A stretch of DNA of 64,000 nt. Origin: Rariglobus sp041662485. GTDB lineage: Bacteria > Verrucomicrobiota > Verrucomicrobiia > Opitutales > Opitutaceae. The translations under genes and the position numbers were made by a program. The notes beneath the pieces were generated by a model. The model worked only from the letters and a program-made list of their open reading frames with translations. It had not been told where the DNA came from and did not search any database. The stretch lies in assembly GCA_041662485.1 (NCBI GenBank), contig JBAZSJ010000008.1, positions 62,001 to 126,000 on the forward strand. Direction: 5' to 3'. Below, one piece after another: positions 33,973 to 43,709 of this stretch; within the stretch, counting starts at the first letter, position 1; each line of letters begins with the position of its first letter.

Positions 33973-34689
33973 ATGTCGTTCTTACTCGTCATCCCCGCTT
34001 ACCGTGAGGGCCGGCGGCTCGCCGATTTTGCCGAGGCGCTGCTGGCCGCGCTCGTGGAGTCGCGGCTGCCGGTCGAGGTGCAGGTGGTGGACGACGGTTC
34101 GCCGGAGGAGGATCGTGCGGCGGAGGCGGCGTTGTGCGAGCGGTTGCATGCGCGCTGGTCCGGCTGGCGTCCTTTGCGTGCGTTGCCTGTGAACGAGGGG
34201 AAGGGCGCCGCGGTGTATGCGGGTTGGGATGCGGCCGGCGACGTGCGTTGGCTGGGTTTTTGCGACGCGGACGGCAGCGTGCCGCCGGACGAAGTGGTGA
34301 GGCTTATGAAGGAGGTGATGGCCTCGGATGATCCGGCGGTGTGCGTGATCGCCAGTCGCCGGTCGGCACCGGGGAAAACGGTGCGGCGCTCGTGGTTGAG
34401 AAGTCTGTTGAGCGCGGTGTTTGCGGCATGGGTGCGCCGGTGCACGGGCTTGGAGGTGCGGGACACGCAGTGCGGGTGCAAGTTTATGCCGGCGGGGGTT
34501 TATCGGACGATCCGGCCGGGGCTGCGCGAGCGGAGGTTTGTCTTCGATGTAGAACTGCTTTTCCGCGCCGTCCGGTCGGGTGCGCGGGTGCGCGAAGAAC
34601 CGGTAAACTGGGTCAGCCGTCCGGGCGGCTCGCTGCGAGTTTGGCGGGATGGAGCGGCGATGGTCGCGGCGGTGTGGCGGTTCAAATAA
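33973..34689 (+). CDS. Family 2 glycosyltransferase (polyprenyl-phosphate sugar synthase-like)
   Basis: 238 residues. The GT2 core is complete: FLLVIPAYREGRRLADF, VQVVDDGSPEED (nucleotide-sugar Asp-Asp), NEGKGAAVYAGWDAA, LGFCDADGSVPPDEV (metal-binding DAD), VRDTQCGCKFMPA and RRFVFDVELLFRA. The order and the QCG-x-KF motif are typical of dolichyl- or undecaprenyl-phosphate glucose/mannose synthases (Alg5/DPM1-like). No membrane domain is fused. Start ATG 33973 is immediately before the first strand. It stands alone between repeat clusters, so its pathway (cell-surface glycans) is inferred from family only. Confidence 0.85.
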   Translation: MSFLLVIPAYREGRRLADFAEALLAALVESRLPVEVQVVDDGSPEEDRAAEAALCERLHARWSGWRPLRALPVNEGKGAAVYAGWDAAGDVRWLGFCDADGSVPPDEVVRLMKEVMASDDPAVCVIASRRSAPGKTVRRSWLRSLLSAVFAAWVRRCTGLEVRDTQCGCKFMPAGVYRTIRPGLRERRFVFDVELLFRAVRSGARVREEPVNWVSRPGGSLRVWRDGAAMVAAVWRFK

Positions 34690-34712
34690 AACCGTAGCCA
34701 TAATTTTCTGTC

Positions 34713-34793
34713 GTAGGGCTCGACCTTGTGTCGAGCCGGTGGGACATGCGAAGTCGAAAAGACCGCGCGGCCTCACGCAAGGTGAGGCCCTAC
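34713..34793. repeat. REP-pair family E, copy 1
   Basis: An 81-bp element beginning GTAGGGCTCGACC and ending GGTGAGGCCCTAC, holding one hairpin at each end (CTCGAC...GTCGAG and GGCCTCAC...GTGAGGCC). The copy at 44348-44428 differs at only about 6 of 81 bases. A shared AAAACCGTRGCCATAAT leader precedes both. Confidence 0.92.
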
Positions 34794-34859
34794 AAGGATC
34801 AGGCAGTTACGACATTATTTGAAATGATCCAAAAACGCAGTGGAAACCGCAGATCACAG

Positions 34860-35076
34860 GGCGGTTCAAATAAACCGTATCCGCAACAGGCCGCGCGGAG
34901 GACGGTTGCTCCAGGTCCGTCGTGACATTTTTCGAGGACGTCCAATCGGATCGGACCTGGAGGTCCGACCTCCACGCGGCCGCGATTCCGAGCATCGCCT
35001 GCAAGGGCGGACTGTCGCTTGCTCGCGAAACACTCCCGCGTTCAAACCATCGCCTGCAAGCAGGCTCCTACGGCGG
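34860..35076. repeat. Cluster of degenerate REP-like hairpins before carA
   Basis: Several short inverted repeats are packed together: CGGACCTGGAGGTCCG near 34957, CGCCTGCAAGCAGGC at 35051-35065 followed by a CTAC end, and a related CGCCTGCAAG unit near 34998. No gene is seen between 34794 and 35088. The stretch is downstream of carA and could act as its transcript end. Confidence 0.6.
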
Positions 35077-35088
35077 AGGTTCCGGCCG

Positions 35089-36261
<1,173 letters not shown>

Positions 36262-36472
36262 TAAAGCTGAACGAAAAGGCGTCGCCCCATGCCTGCCAAG
36301 GGTTTTGTGGAGTTAGTTGGCGAAGGGGTGTGAGCGGGAGGGGAAAGACTCTTGCGAAAAGGTGAGGAGTGGAGAGGGAAATAGGCATGAAGGCGCGCCC
36401 ATTTCGGATCAGGGCAGGGTGGCTAAAATGAGAAAATCATCTATTTTAATATTTAACCTGAAATGACTAATA

Positions 36473-36503
36473 AAAGTTTGTCACTTATTAAGTGACAAAC
36501 TTT
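36473..36503. repeat. Odd palindrome PAL-1b in the carA-kamA intergenic region
   Basis: Intergenic copy of the palindrome found in the M32 gene. Here the arms are longer, 15 bases around one T (core 36476-36500 identical to 1550-1574). TCGGATG follows as at the other copy. It ends 82 bases upstream of the aminomutase ATG. Apart from it, 36262-36585 holds only AT-rich sequence that should contain both promoters. Confidence 0.9.
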
Positions 36504-36585
36504 CGGATGGGCGGTGGCGAGGGTATATGGCGGGGGCGTTTGACAGGGTGTGGGTGGGGCTTTAGCTCCATGGAAACCCAAAGAC

Positions 36586-37776
36586 ATGGCTTACTCCGAA
36601 GACCGTTCCGCCTGGTTCGAAGGCCAGGGACATTGGCAGCACGTTCCCGCAAGCGACTGGAATGACTGGGGCTGGCAGCTCAAAAACCGGCTGACCAAGC
36701 TGGAGGACCTTGAGCGCACCATGACGTTGACGCCTGATGAGCGGGCGGGAGTGCTGTTCGCGAGTCACAAGCTGGCACTGGCGATCACCCCTTATTTTTT
36801 CAACCTGATCGACCGCGACGATCCCAACTGTCCGATCCGTTTGCAGATGATTCCGCGCTCGGGGGAGGCGCAGCTGCATTCCGAGGAGATGCTGGATTCT
36901 CTCGGTGAGGACGAACATTCGCCGGTGCCGGGCCTCGTGCATCGTTACCCGGACCGCGTGCTGTTTCTGGTGACGGACCGGTGCGCGGCCTACTGCCGTT
37001 ACTGCACGCGCAGCCGGCTGGTTTCCAACGCGCAGGACTACAACTTCCATCCGGAATACGAGCAGGGGCTGCGCTACATCGAGGCGCATCCGGAAATCCG
37101 CGACGTGCTGCTGTCGGGCGGCGATCCGCTGCTGCTGTCGGACAGGAAACTGGATCACCTGCTCGGGCGTTTGCGGGCGATCAAGCACGTGGAGTTTATC
37201 CGCATCGGTTCGCGCATCCCGGTTTTCCTGCCGCAGCGCATCACGCCGGAGCTGTGCGCGATCCTGAAAAAACACGGGCCGATCTGGATGAGCATTCACA
37301 CCAATCATCCGAAGGAGGCGACCGCCGAGCTGCGTGACGCGTGCGAGCGGCTGAGCTTCGCCGGTGTGCCGTTGGGCAACCAGAGCGTGTTGTTGAAGGG
37401 CGTGAACGATGACGCCGAGGTGATGCAGGCGCTCGTCCACCGGTTGCTGCGGATGCGCGTGCGGCCTTACTACCTTTATCAGATGGACCTCATCACCGGG
37501 GGTTCGCACTTCAAGGTGGATGTGCGCAAGGGCATGGAGATCATCCAGGCGTTGCGCGGGCACACGACCGGCTACGCGGTTCCTCAATACGTGATCGATG
37601 CGCCGGGCGGCGGCGGCAAGGTGCCGATGAATCCGAACACCATCGAGAGGATCACCGACACCGAGGTGGTTTTCAAAAACTACGAGGGAAAGACGTTCAG
37701 GTATCCGCTGACGTCCACGCCGGTCGCCACCGAGGCCGCCAAGCCCGTGAAGCTCCACGAGGAGCTGCACGGTTGA
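36586..37776 (+). CDS. KamA-family radical SAM lysine 2,3-aminomutase
   Basis: 396 residues. The radical SAM cluster motif CxxxCxxC is Cys133, Cys137 and Cys140 (DRCAAYCRYCTRSR). The family's LLSGGDPLLLS, RIGSRIPVFLPQRIT, QSVLLKGVNDDAEVM and YLYQMDLITGGSHFKV segments follow, with a PLP-lysine region toward AVPQYVIDAPGGGGKVP. KamA interconverts L-alpha-lysine and L-beta-lysine using SAM and PLP. Relatives acting on glutamate, or EpmB on elongation factor P, are similar; the length fits KamA better than the shorter EpmB. ATG 36586 was chosen over an upstream ATG lacking family similarity. Confidence 0.88.
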   Translation: MAYSEDRSAWFEGQGHWQHVPASDWNDWGWQLKNRLTKLEDLERTMTLTPDERAGVLFASHKLALAITPYFFNLIDRDDPNCPIRLQMIPRSGEAQLHSEEMLDSLGEDEHSPVPGLVHRYPDRVLFLVTDRCAAYCRYCTRSRLVSNAQDYNFHPEYEQGLRYIEAHPEIRDVLLSGGDPLLLSDRKLDHLLGRLRAIKHVEFIRIGSRIPVFLPQRITPELCAILKKHGPIWMSIHTNHPKEATAELRDACERLSFAGVPLGNQSVLLKGVNDDAEVMQALVHRLLRMRVRPYYLYQMDLITGGSHFKVDVRKGMEIIQALRGHTTGYAVPQYVIDAPGGGGKVPMNPNTIERITDTEVVFKNYEGKTFRYPLTSTPVATEAAKPVKLHEELHG

Positions 37777-37787
37777 GTGGCTTTAAC

Positions 37788-37841
37788 GTGGGAGCGAGCT
37801 TGCTCGCGAGGATCGAACATCGCGAGCAAGCTCGCTCCCAC
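37788..37841. repeat. REP-pair family C, copy 1
   Basis: A 54-bp inverted pair, GTGGGAGCGAGCTTGCTCGC ... CAAGCTCGCTCCCAC. The half-site closely resembles abundant REP sequences of Pseudomonas. A second copy at 47109-47164 shares both ends. It lies just after the aminomutase stop and may serve as a transcript end. Confidence 0.92.
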
Positions 37842-37895
37842 ATCCAAACCCGACGGCGCCCGGAGGTCGCCGTCCACCTGCGGAAGCGCCCGGAC

Positions 37896-38630
37896 TTACT
37901 TCAGGGAAAACGTGGCCGTCACCGTGGTGGTGATGGTTTTTTCGAGCGACGAGGTGTCGTTGTTTCCCTCTGAACTCGTGGCGCTGGAGTAGAGCGGGTT
38001 GATCTGCACAATGCCTACGCGGGCCGCGCGAAGTTCTTTGATCGTGCGTCCGCCCTGGCCGGCGATTTGCTCGGCCCGGCTGCGGGCGTCCTTGGTGGCT
38101 TCGGCCATCATCTCGACCTTCGCCTCGCCTGCCTTGGTGTAGATGAAGTCGATGTCGTCCGAGGAGATCGAGACGCCCTGCTCGATGAGTTGGGCGGAAT
38201 CGCCCGCGAGTTTGGGCAGGGTCTCGACGTTGGTGGAGCGCACTTCGAGCGCCTGGGTGGTGCGATAGCCGACTTGGCGGGTGATCTCACCTTCGCTGGT
38301 TTTTACGCGTTCCATGATGGGGGAGACTTGCACGGGCTTGAACACGAAATTGCCTTGGTTGGCGGCGTGAAGGAAGAGTTCCACCTTGGCGGCATCACTT
38401 TTAAGTTGCTGGTGGGCGGCGAGCAAAGTGGGCGCTTCGGTGGCGAAACTGGCGTGCCAGATGGCGAGGTCGGAGCGCACGTTCTTATGGGCGGAGCCGG
38501 TGACGTTGATGACTTGGGATACGCTGATGCGGGTCCAGGCACCGGCGACGATCAAGGCGGTGAAGCAGAGGGAAGCGGCCAAAAAAAGGCCGGCGAGCAT
38601 GCCAAAAAGATGAGGGCGTGAAGGCGTCAT
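37896..38630 (-). CDS. SIMPL (DUF541) domain protein
   Basis: About 244 residues. One N-terminal membrane anchor (LFGMLAGLFLAASLCFTALIVAGAW) is followed by the SIMPL/DUF541 domain: VINVTGSAHKNVRSDLAIWHASF, RTTQALEVRSTNVETLPKLAG, ISSDDIDFIYTKAGEAKVEMMAEATKDARSRAEQIA and TTTVTATFSLK. Members form large cage-like oligomers in the periplasm or membrane, and their role is not settled (OMP26/BP26 is the model). Start ATG 38630 is preferred; a GTG at 38651 would add seven residues. No clear ribosome-binding site distinguishes them. Confidence 0.85.
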   Translation of the reverse strand: MTPSRPHLFGMLAGLFLAASLCFTALIVAGAWTRISVSQVINVTGSAHKNVRSDLAIWHASFATEAPTLLAAHQQLKSDAAKVELFLHAANQGNFVFKPVQVSPIMERVKTSEGEITRQVGYRTTQALEVRSTNVETLPKLAGDSAQLIEQGVSISSDDIDFIYTKAGEAKVEMMAEATKDARSRAEQIAGQGGRTIKELRAARVGIVQINPLYSSATSSEGNNDTSSLEKTITTTVTATFSLK

Positions 38631-38846
38631 AAAAGAGGTGGCTTCATTCACGACGGAGCGCGGGGATTGTCACATGGAAACTATTCACAATGCGTTACGC
38701 GCTTGTTTTCATGTGGTTGTGATTTTTATTATAAAAATGAAAATTAATCCGGTTTTTTTTGAGCGTTTGCTGAAGAGCCGCGTCTATCCCCATGTAGTCA
38801 GTTTTATGTTTTGTAGTTCTTAGGTTTGTTTGGTGTCAGGTCACAG

Positions 38847-38880
38847 AAGCCGTCTCCCGAATGAGGCGGCTTTTGTATTT
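38847..38880 (+). terminator. Rho-independent terminator of an unassigned plus-strand transcript
   Basis: A hairpin with arms AGCCG-CTC and GAG-CGGCT around CCGAAT, followed by TTTTGTATTTT. No convincing protein gene precedes it on the plus strand between 38652 and 38846; that AT-rich stretch may be a small RNA or a very short gene. Confidence 0.65.
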
Positions 38881-38995
38881 TCGGGGTCTGAACATGAGGA
38901 ATTATGTGGGATAACGGGCTTGTGAGTGTGCGGGTTGCGTGAATCTGAGCGCGCCGAGACAACAACGGGGAAAATTGGGCGTCTCATACTGTGCT

Positions 38996-39430
38996 ATGAA
39001 AAAAACGCTTTTGGTAATGGTCGCGCTGCTGGCGGGGGCTGTTTCCGCCCAGGCGCAGATTTATAATTCGGGGGCGGCGCAAGGCGCGGTCCTCGGCGGT
39101 GTCGCCGGTGCGATCATCGGCAACAACTCGGGCGGCCGTCATGCGGGTGAGGGCGCTTTGATCGGCGCGATCGCCGGAGCGTTGATCGGCAATGCTGCGG
39201 ACAACAGCCGTGCGCGCACGGTTTATGTGCAATCGGTTCCGCCCTGCACGCCTCCGCCCCAAGTGGTCTATGTGCAGACGGCGGCACCGCAGCAGGTGGT
39301 CGTTTACCAACAGGCGCCGAGAGTCGTCTATGTGCAGCAACCGCAGACGGTCGTCTATGTGGATGCGTGGGGACAGCCGCTGTCCTATGGCTACGGACAT
39401 CGTTATGGCCACGGACATGGACGCCGGTGA
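38996..39430 (+). CDS. Secreted glycine-zipper protein
   Basis: 144 residues: signal peptide MKKTLLVMVALLAGAVSAQA, then two glycine-zipper helices (GAVLGGVAGAIIGNNSGG and GALIGAIAGALIGNAA) as in the Rick_17kDa/OmpA-like 2TM glycine-zipper group. A tail with repeated PQ-VVYVQ units (PPQVVYVQTAAPQQVVVYQQ, PQTVVYVD) ends in a Gly/His-rich segment. Such proteins insert in the outer membrane or stabilise the envelope. The ATG is 38996, and a strong terminator follows 33 bases after the stop, so it is monocistronic. Confidence 0.83.
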   Translation: MKKTLLVMVALLAGAVSAQAQIYNSGAAQGAVLGGVAGAIIGNNSGGRHAGEGALIGAIAGALIGNAADNSRARTVYVQSVPPCTPPPQVVYVQTAAPQQVVVYQQAPRVVYVQQPQTVVYVDAWGQPLSYGYGHRYGHGHGRR

Positions 39431-39462
39431 TGACCGGTCCGGCGACTGATCTGATTTTCGCG

Positions 39463-39499
39463 AGCCGCGTTTCCCTCTTGGGGGACGCGGCTTTTTATT
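39463..39499 (+). terminator. Rho-independent terminator after the glycine-zipper gene
   Basis: Arms AGCCGCGT and ACGCGGCT enclose an inner CCC/GGG pair and are followed by a T-rich tail (TTTTTATTT). It closes the gene ending at 39430. Confidence 0.88.
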
Positions 39500-39517
39500 T
39501 GGAGGGTGTCTGAAAAG

Positions 39518-39597
39518 GTAGGGACGGACCGCTGGGCCGTCCGGTTTGGCGTGCGCTCCACTGGTGACTCGCGGCGGGCCCAGCGGTCCCGCCCTAC
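39518..39597. repeat. REP-pair family F, copy 1
   Basis: An 80-bp element: GTAGGGACGGACCGCTGGGC at the left and GCCCAGCGGTCCCGCCCTAC at the right, in inverted orientation. Copies occur at 56708-56784 and, degenerate, at 47528-47602. It lies between convergent genes. Confidence 0.92.
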
Positions 39598-40742
39598 CTC
39601 GGGCTTGTTTTTTCGCCGCCTTCTTGGGCCGGCGACTGGGCTGACCAGGCTTTGTAGCCGCCGTGCAGGCTGAGGGCGGAGGTGAAACCGTGGCGGGCGC
39701 GGAGGACGGGGAGCGCCTTCAGGCTGCGCACGCCGCCGGCGCAGTAAACGACGGTGGGGCGCTGCGGGTCGAGCGAGGCGAGGGCGGCGCGGGCGGAGTC
39801 GGTGTCGAGCGAGCCGAGCGGAACGTGGGTCGAGGGTTGGATGGCGCCGAGGGCGCGTTCCCAGTCTTCGCGGACATCTATGAGTTGCACGGAGGCAAGG
39901 CGGGCGCGGAGTTCGTCGGCGGAGAGTTCGTCGGGATTGGAGGCGGGCGCGGCGGAAGGAACGGCGCAGGTTTCGCCGTAGCCGTCGGGCGGGAGTTCGG
40001 TGATGGCGCGGCTGGCGGGATCGGCGGCGAAGCGCAGGGTGCGCGAGGTCATCGTGAGCGAATTCCAGAGGAGGAGGCGGCCGGAGAGCGGTTCGCCGAG
40101 GCCGGTGAGGACTTTGATCGCTTCGGTGGCCTGGATGGTGCCGATGAGGCCGGGGAGGACGCCGAGGACGCCGGCTTCGGCGCAGTTGGGCACGGTGCCG
40201 GGCGCGGGTGGCTCGGGGAAGAGGCAGCGGTAGGTGGGGCCGCCGCGGAGATTGAAGACGCTGGCCTGGCCTTCGAAGCCTTGGATCGCGCCGTAGATGA
40301 GTGGGCGGTTGGCGAGCACGCAGGCGTCGTTGACGAGATAGCGCGTGGAAAAATTGTCGGAGCCGTCGAGGACGACGTCGTGCGCGGAGACGAGGGCGAG
40401 GGCGTTGGTGCGCGTGAGGCGGGCGACGACGGGCGTGATGGCGAGAAGCGGATTGAGCGCGAGCAGGCGGCGGGCGGCGGCGGTGGCTTTGGGCAGGCCG
40501 GTGTCGGCGGTGGTGTAGAGGACCTGCCGCTGGAGGTTGGAGACGTCGACGGTGTCGGCGTCGATGATGGTGATGCGGCCGACGCCGGCGGCGGCGAGGT
40601 AGAGGAGGGCGGGGCAGCCGAGTCCGCCGGCGCCAATGACGAGTACGGAGCCGCGCTTCAGCGCGGTCTGCGCCTCGGGGCCGAAGCCGGCGAGCGAGAG
40701 GTGGCGCTGGTAACGGGAAAGTTCGTCGGCGGAAAACGACAT
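39594..40742 (-). CDS. ThiF/MoeB-type adenylyltransferase fused to a rhodanese domain
   Basis: 382 residues. The E1-like domain has RYQRHLSLAGFGPEAQ, the nucleotide-binding GAGGLGCPALLYLAAAGVG, DADTVDVSNLQRQVLY, VLDGSDNFSTRYLVND and CAEAGVLGVLPG. A C-terminal rhodanese domain (about 280-375) carries the active-site loop VYCAGGVRS with its Cys. Such fusions adenylate the C-terminal glycine of ThiS or MoaD and pass sulfur to it. The usual zinc-binding Cys pairs are incomplete: TYRC replaces C-x-x-C, and no second pair is seen, as in zinc-free homologues. thiS is in the operon at 44-50 kb, so thiamine is a likely pathway; molybdopterin remains possible. Confidence 0.88.
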   Translation of the reverse strand: MSFSADELSRYQRHLSLAGFGPEAQTALKRGSVLVIGAGGLGCPALLYLAAAGVGRITIIDADTVDVSNLQRQVLYTTADTGLPKATAAARRLLALNPLLAITPVVARLTRTNALALVSAHDVVLDGSDNFSTRYLVNDACVLANRPLIYGAIQGFEGQASVFNLRGGPTYRCLFPEPPAPGTVPNCAEAGVLGVLPGLIGTIQATEAIKVLTGLGEPLSGRLLLWNSLTMTSRTLRFAADPASRAITELPPDGYGETCAVPSAAPASNPDELSADELRARLASVQLIDVREDWERALGAIQPSTHVPLGSLDTDSARAALASLDPQRPTVVYCAGGVRSLKALPVLRARHGFTSALSLHGGYKAWSAQSPAQEGGEKTSPR

Positions 40743-41134
40743 CCGGCCACCGTCGTCAAAAGGTCCGAAATGCGCAAGAGTTCAGACTAAGCCTAGATCC
40801 GATCAGTTTGGTCACAGAGTGCACGGAGCTCGGACACAGAGAGCACAGAGCGAGGCTCGGTTGCCGCAATGGGAGTGGCAACTCTGCGACTGCGTTTCCG
40901 CTAGCGGGCATAACGTATCATAGAATAAGCGAGTTCCGCAGTTTTCGTCTCGCCCATGGGCAAAAACATGGCAAAATTAACACTGGCATGAATCCCACGG
41001 GTTTGTCGCTGCCCTCTCGGACCACGGTCGTTGACGACGCGTCCTTTACCTCCTCATTCATGGTGAATATCCAGTAATCGGCCCAAGTAGCAATCAATGG
41101 CATTTCCTGGTTCACTCTTAAAATAATATACTGT
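40743..41134. other. Gene-free stretch upstream of the AIPR gene
   Basis: No gene is recognised. Base composition shifts from GC-rich to AT-rich across it, and near 40810-40860 there are short CACAGAG-type direct repeats. A TATACT sequence lies at 41127, directly before the ATG, too close for a normal promoter unless the mRNA is leaderless. It probably marks the left edge of acquired DNA. Confidence 0.4.
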
Positions 41135-43135
41135 ATGGCAAAAAATGATATAGTGCTGGTTGATGGCATTGTTCAGCAAAGGCAATCAGAGAGTCTGCCA
41201 TCTGATCAACAAGACGAAGTCTTCGAGTATCTTGTAATAGAGCAACTTTTGAAGGACTATGATCTTGCACAGGAGGAAATCGAATCTGGATGGATTGATG
41301 GAAATGGCGATGGCGGAATTGATGGTTTTTACACTTTGATTAATGGTCATTTTATCGACGATGAATCTACATTTCAATGGCCCAAGATCGGAGCTGCAAT
41401 CGACATCTGGCTAATAACCTGTAAGCATCACGCATCGTTTCAGCAGGCGACCCTGGATGCCTTAATTGCTACTATTGAAGAAATATTCGATTTTGGAATC
41501 GAGGAATGCAAGTTGGAGGGGAAATACTCGGAGGAATTATTAAATGCGCGACGCTTACTAATAACCGCATATCGCCGCCTCTCCACTGGACGGCCGAATA
41601 TCAATATATCTGTCGTTTACGGAAGTCGTGGTGATTCAGCCAAAGTAGGGGAGAGCGTGCAAGCTAGAGCCAACCAGATCGTTTCTTCGCTTTCAGAATA
41701 CTTCTCTTCATCTCGCGTTAAGTTTTTATTTTTCGGCTCCTCCGAAATCGTGGAGTCACACAGAAGAATAAAGACATTTGAACTCGACCTACCTTTTATT
41801 GAGCATCTTGCCACAGGCAAGGAAAGCTATGTTTTGTTAGTGAAACTTGCAGACTATTGGGAATTCGTTACAGATGAAAAACAAAACCTTCGACGGTATC
41901 TTTTTGACTCAAATGTTCGTGATTATCTTGGCGACAGTGGAGTAAACGAAGATATCTCACTCTCGCTTAGCGACCCTATTGCACCTGATTTCTGGTGGTT
42001 AAATAACGGTGTTACTATACTTACTACTAGTGCTCCAGTAACGGGCAAAACAATTCGGCTGAAGGATATTCAAATAGTAAACGGACTTCAAACAACCGCG
42101 ACAATTTTCAAGCATTTCACATCGGGCTCAAAAATATCCTTGGACAGATCGGTCTTGGTGAAAGTTATTGTTACATCATCACCTTCGGCTCGTGATCGAA
42201 TTATTAGGGCAACAAATAATCAAAATCCTGTCGAGGTAGCTGCCCTACGCGCCACCGATAAAATACAGAGGGATATTGAAGATATTCTCGAAAAAAACGA
42301 CTGGTTTTATGAGCGTCATCGAAATTACTATAAAAATCTTGGGAAGCCTGCCACTCGCTTTGTTACACCAGCATATATCGCAAGTGGCGTCGTGGCCTTG
42401 ATCCATAAAAACGCACATGAAGCTACAAGAATAAAAACCAAGTTCATGCGCGACCAGGTAGCATACGACGATGTCTTCTCCAGTGATCTCTCAATAGAAA
42501 TTTGGCCTAAAATTGTAGATGTTTACAAGCGTATCGATACGGCCCTCGGCCAGCTTGTTAAGGTCCAGAAGCGCAGGGAGAAGGTTATCAGCAGTTGGCG
42601 GCCATTGTTGGCACTCCTGATGGTCGCTCGCTTCTTTAGAACTTACGACTATAGTTCAATGCAGTTCATTGGTTTCAATATAAATTCGATTAGCGATATT
42701 GAATTCGAAGAGGCGGTCGCTGTAATACATGAAGCCAACACAGACATAGCCGCCCATACTAAGAACGGCTACGTCAGAGTAAATAAAACCTGCGAATTAA
42801 TGGCTTCAAGATTTGGTATTTCTGGGTTGGAAGTCGTTGGAAAAAGAAAAATTAAGCGATCATCCCATACTATCTTAGTAAGAAGTAATCCGCGTCCGGC
42901 ATCAGAACGTCCATCTGTAGCCCAAGAGTTAATAGACGCTGTGGACGCACAATTACCCGAGCAGCCGTGGAAACCAAGAGTCCATGTTGATGTCGCCAAT
43001 AAGTTGGGTCAACCCGCTAAGGACGTATCAGCGGCAATCCAAGCACTGATTATATTAGGCCGTCGATATCAGCAAAAAGACGGTATAGTATATTCCAAAG
43101 ATGGCTCCATTATTGCAAAAGACCCAGAGCGATGA
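41135..43135 (+). CDS. AIPR-family abortive phage resistance protein
   Basis: 666 residues. The AIPR core is clear: PDFWWLNNGVTILTTSA, IQIVNGLQTTATIFKHF, VLVKVIVTSSPSARDRIIRATNNQNPV and ALRATDKIQRDIEDIL. N-terminal sequence GNGDGGIDGFYTLINGHF...IDIWLITCKHH resembles the nuclease-type D...xxK site found in AIPR proteins. The C-terminus has a winged-helix-like tail. AIPR proteins give abortive infection against phages, sometimes beside restriction systems. The gene is strikingly AT-rich against its neighbours and uses AT-ending codons, which indicates recent transfer. No ribosome-binding site is evident before the ATG. Confidence 0.85.
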   Translation: MAKNDIVLVDGIVQQRQSESLPSDQQDEVFEYLVIEQLLKDYDLAQEEIESGWIDGNGDGGIDGFYTLINGHFIDDESTFQWPKIGAAIDIWLITCKHHASFQQATLDALIATIEEIFDFGIEECKLEGKYSEELLNARRLLITAYRRLSTGRPNINISVVYGSRGDSAKVGESVQARANQIVSSLSEYFSSSRVKFLFFGSSEIVESHRRIKTFELDLPFIEHLATGKESYVLLVKLADYWEFVTDEKQNLRRYLFDSNVRDYLGDSGVNEDISLSLSDPIAPDFWWLNNGVTILTTSAPVTGKTIRLKDIQIVNGLQTTATIFKHFTSGSKISLDRSVLVKVIVTSSPSARDRIIRATNNQNPVEVAALRATDKIQRDIEDILEKNDWFYERHRNYYKNLGKPATRFVTPAYIASGVVALIHKNAHEATRIKTKFMRDQVAYDDVFSSDLSIEIWPKIVDVYKRIDTALGQLVKVQKRREKVISSWRPLLALLMVARFFRTYDYSSMQFIGFNINSISDIEFEEAVAVIHEANTDIAAHTKNGYVRVNKTCELMASRFGISGLEVVGKRKIKRSSHTILVRSNPRPASERPSVAQELIDAVDAQLPEQPWKPRVHVDVANKLGQPAKDVSAAIQALIILGRRYQQKDGIVYSKDGSIIAKDPER

Positions 43136-43182
43136 AGGTGGCCCCGCCATGGCAAAAGGATCAGGCCGTAACTTCCTGAATT

Positions 43183-43704
43183 TTATTCGCACCCCGCGCG
43201 CTTGAGCAGGTCGTGCAGGAGGGCGCGGCGGTTTTGGTGGAAACGGCGTTGGCGGGCGGCGTTGTTGGCGCGCTTGGTCTCAGCTGGCACCGGGGGGCGT
43301 CCGCGGCGCAGGCGGACTGGCAGGTCGGGGGCGGCGGTGAAGAGGTTGCGGCGCTTGAAGGCCGGCGGGGTGTCGCGCAGCGCAAAGAGGCGCGTGCGCG
43401 GGCCTTCGTCCGCAAACCACGGCTCCGATGCGATCCGTTCCGGTTCAAAACACCAGGCTGGCGGCGCGGTGCGGATGCGGGCGGACAACCATTCCGCGTA
43501 GGCGGCGAGCGTGGCGTCGGCCAAAAGGCCTTCGGCAAAACGGTCGGTCAGGCGTATCGGCGCGTCGGCGACGGTCCGCGCCAACGACGGACGGGAACCC
43601 AGCGTGCGGACGGTGTGCAGCCAGTCCGCGAGTTCGCGTCCGAAACGGGCGAGCGAATCGGCGCGGGCGGCCACTTCGGCCAGGGTTTGCGGACGCGGTT
43701 GCAT
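43183..43704 (-). CDS. Hypothetical protein paired with a nucleotidyltransferase
   Basis: 173 residues, unrecognised. An N-terminal helical part (LAEVAARADSLARFGRELADWLHTV) is followed by FAEGLLADATLAAYAEWLSARIRTAPPAWCFEPERIASEPWFA. A basic tail ends it (RRGRPPVPAETKRANNAARQRRFHQNRRALLHDLLKRAG). The start is five bases after the stop of the nucleotidyltransferase gene, so the two are co-transcribed. The basic tail suggests nucleic acid contact. By analogy with other nucleotidyltransferase pairs it may be the partner in a toxin-antitoxin-like unit; this is inference. Confidence 0.6.
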   Translation of the reverse strand: MQPRPQTLAEVAARADSLARFGRELADWLHTVRTLGSRPSLARTVADAPIRLTDRFAEGLLADATLAAYAEWLSARIRTAPPAWCFEPERIASEPWFADEGPRTRLFALRDTPPAFKRRNLFTAAPDLPVRLRRGRPPVPAETKRANNAARQRRFHQNRRALLHDLLKRAGCE

Positions 43705-43709
43705 GGAAA

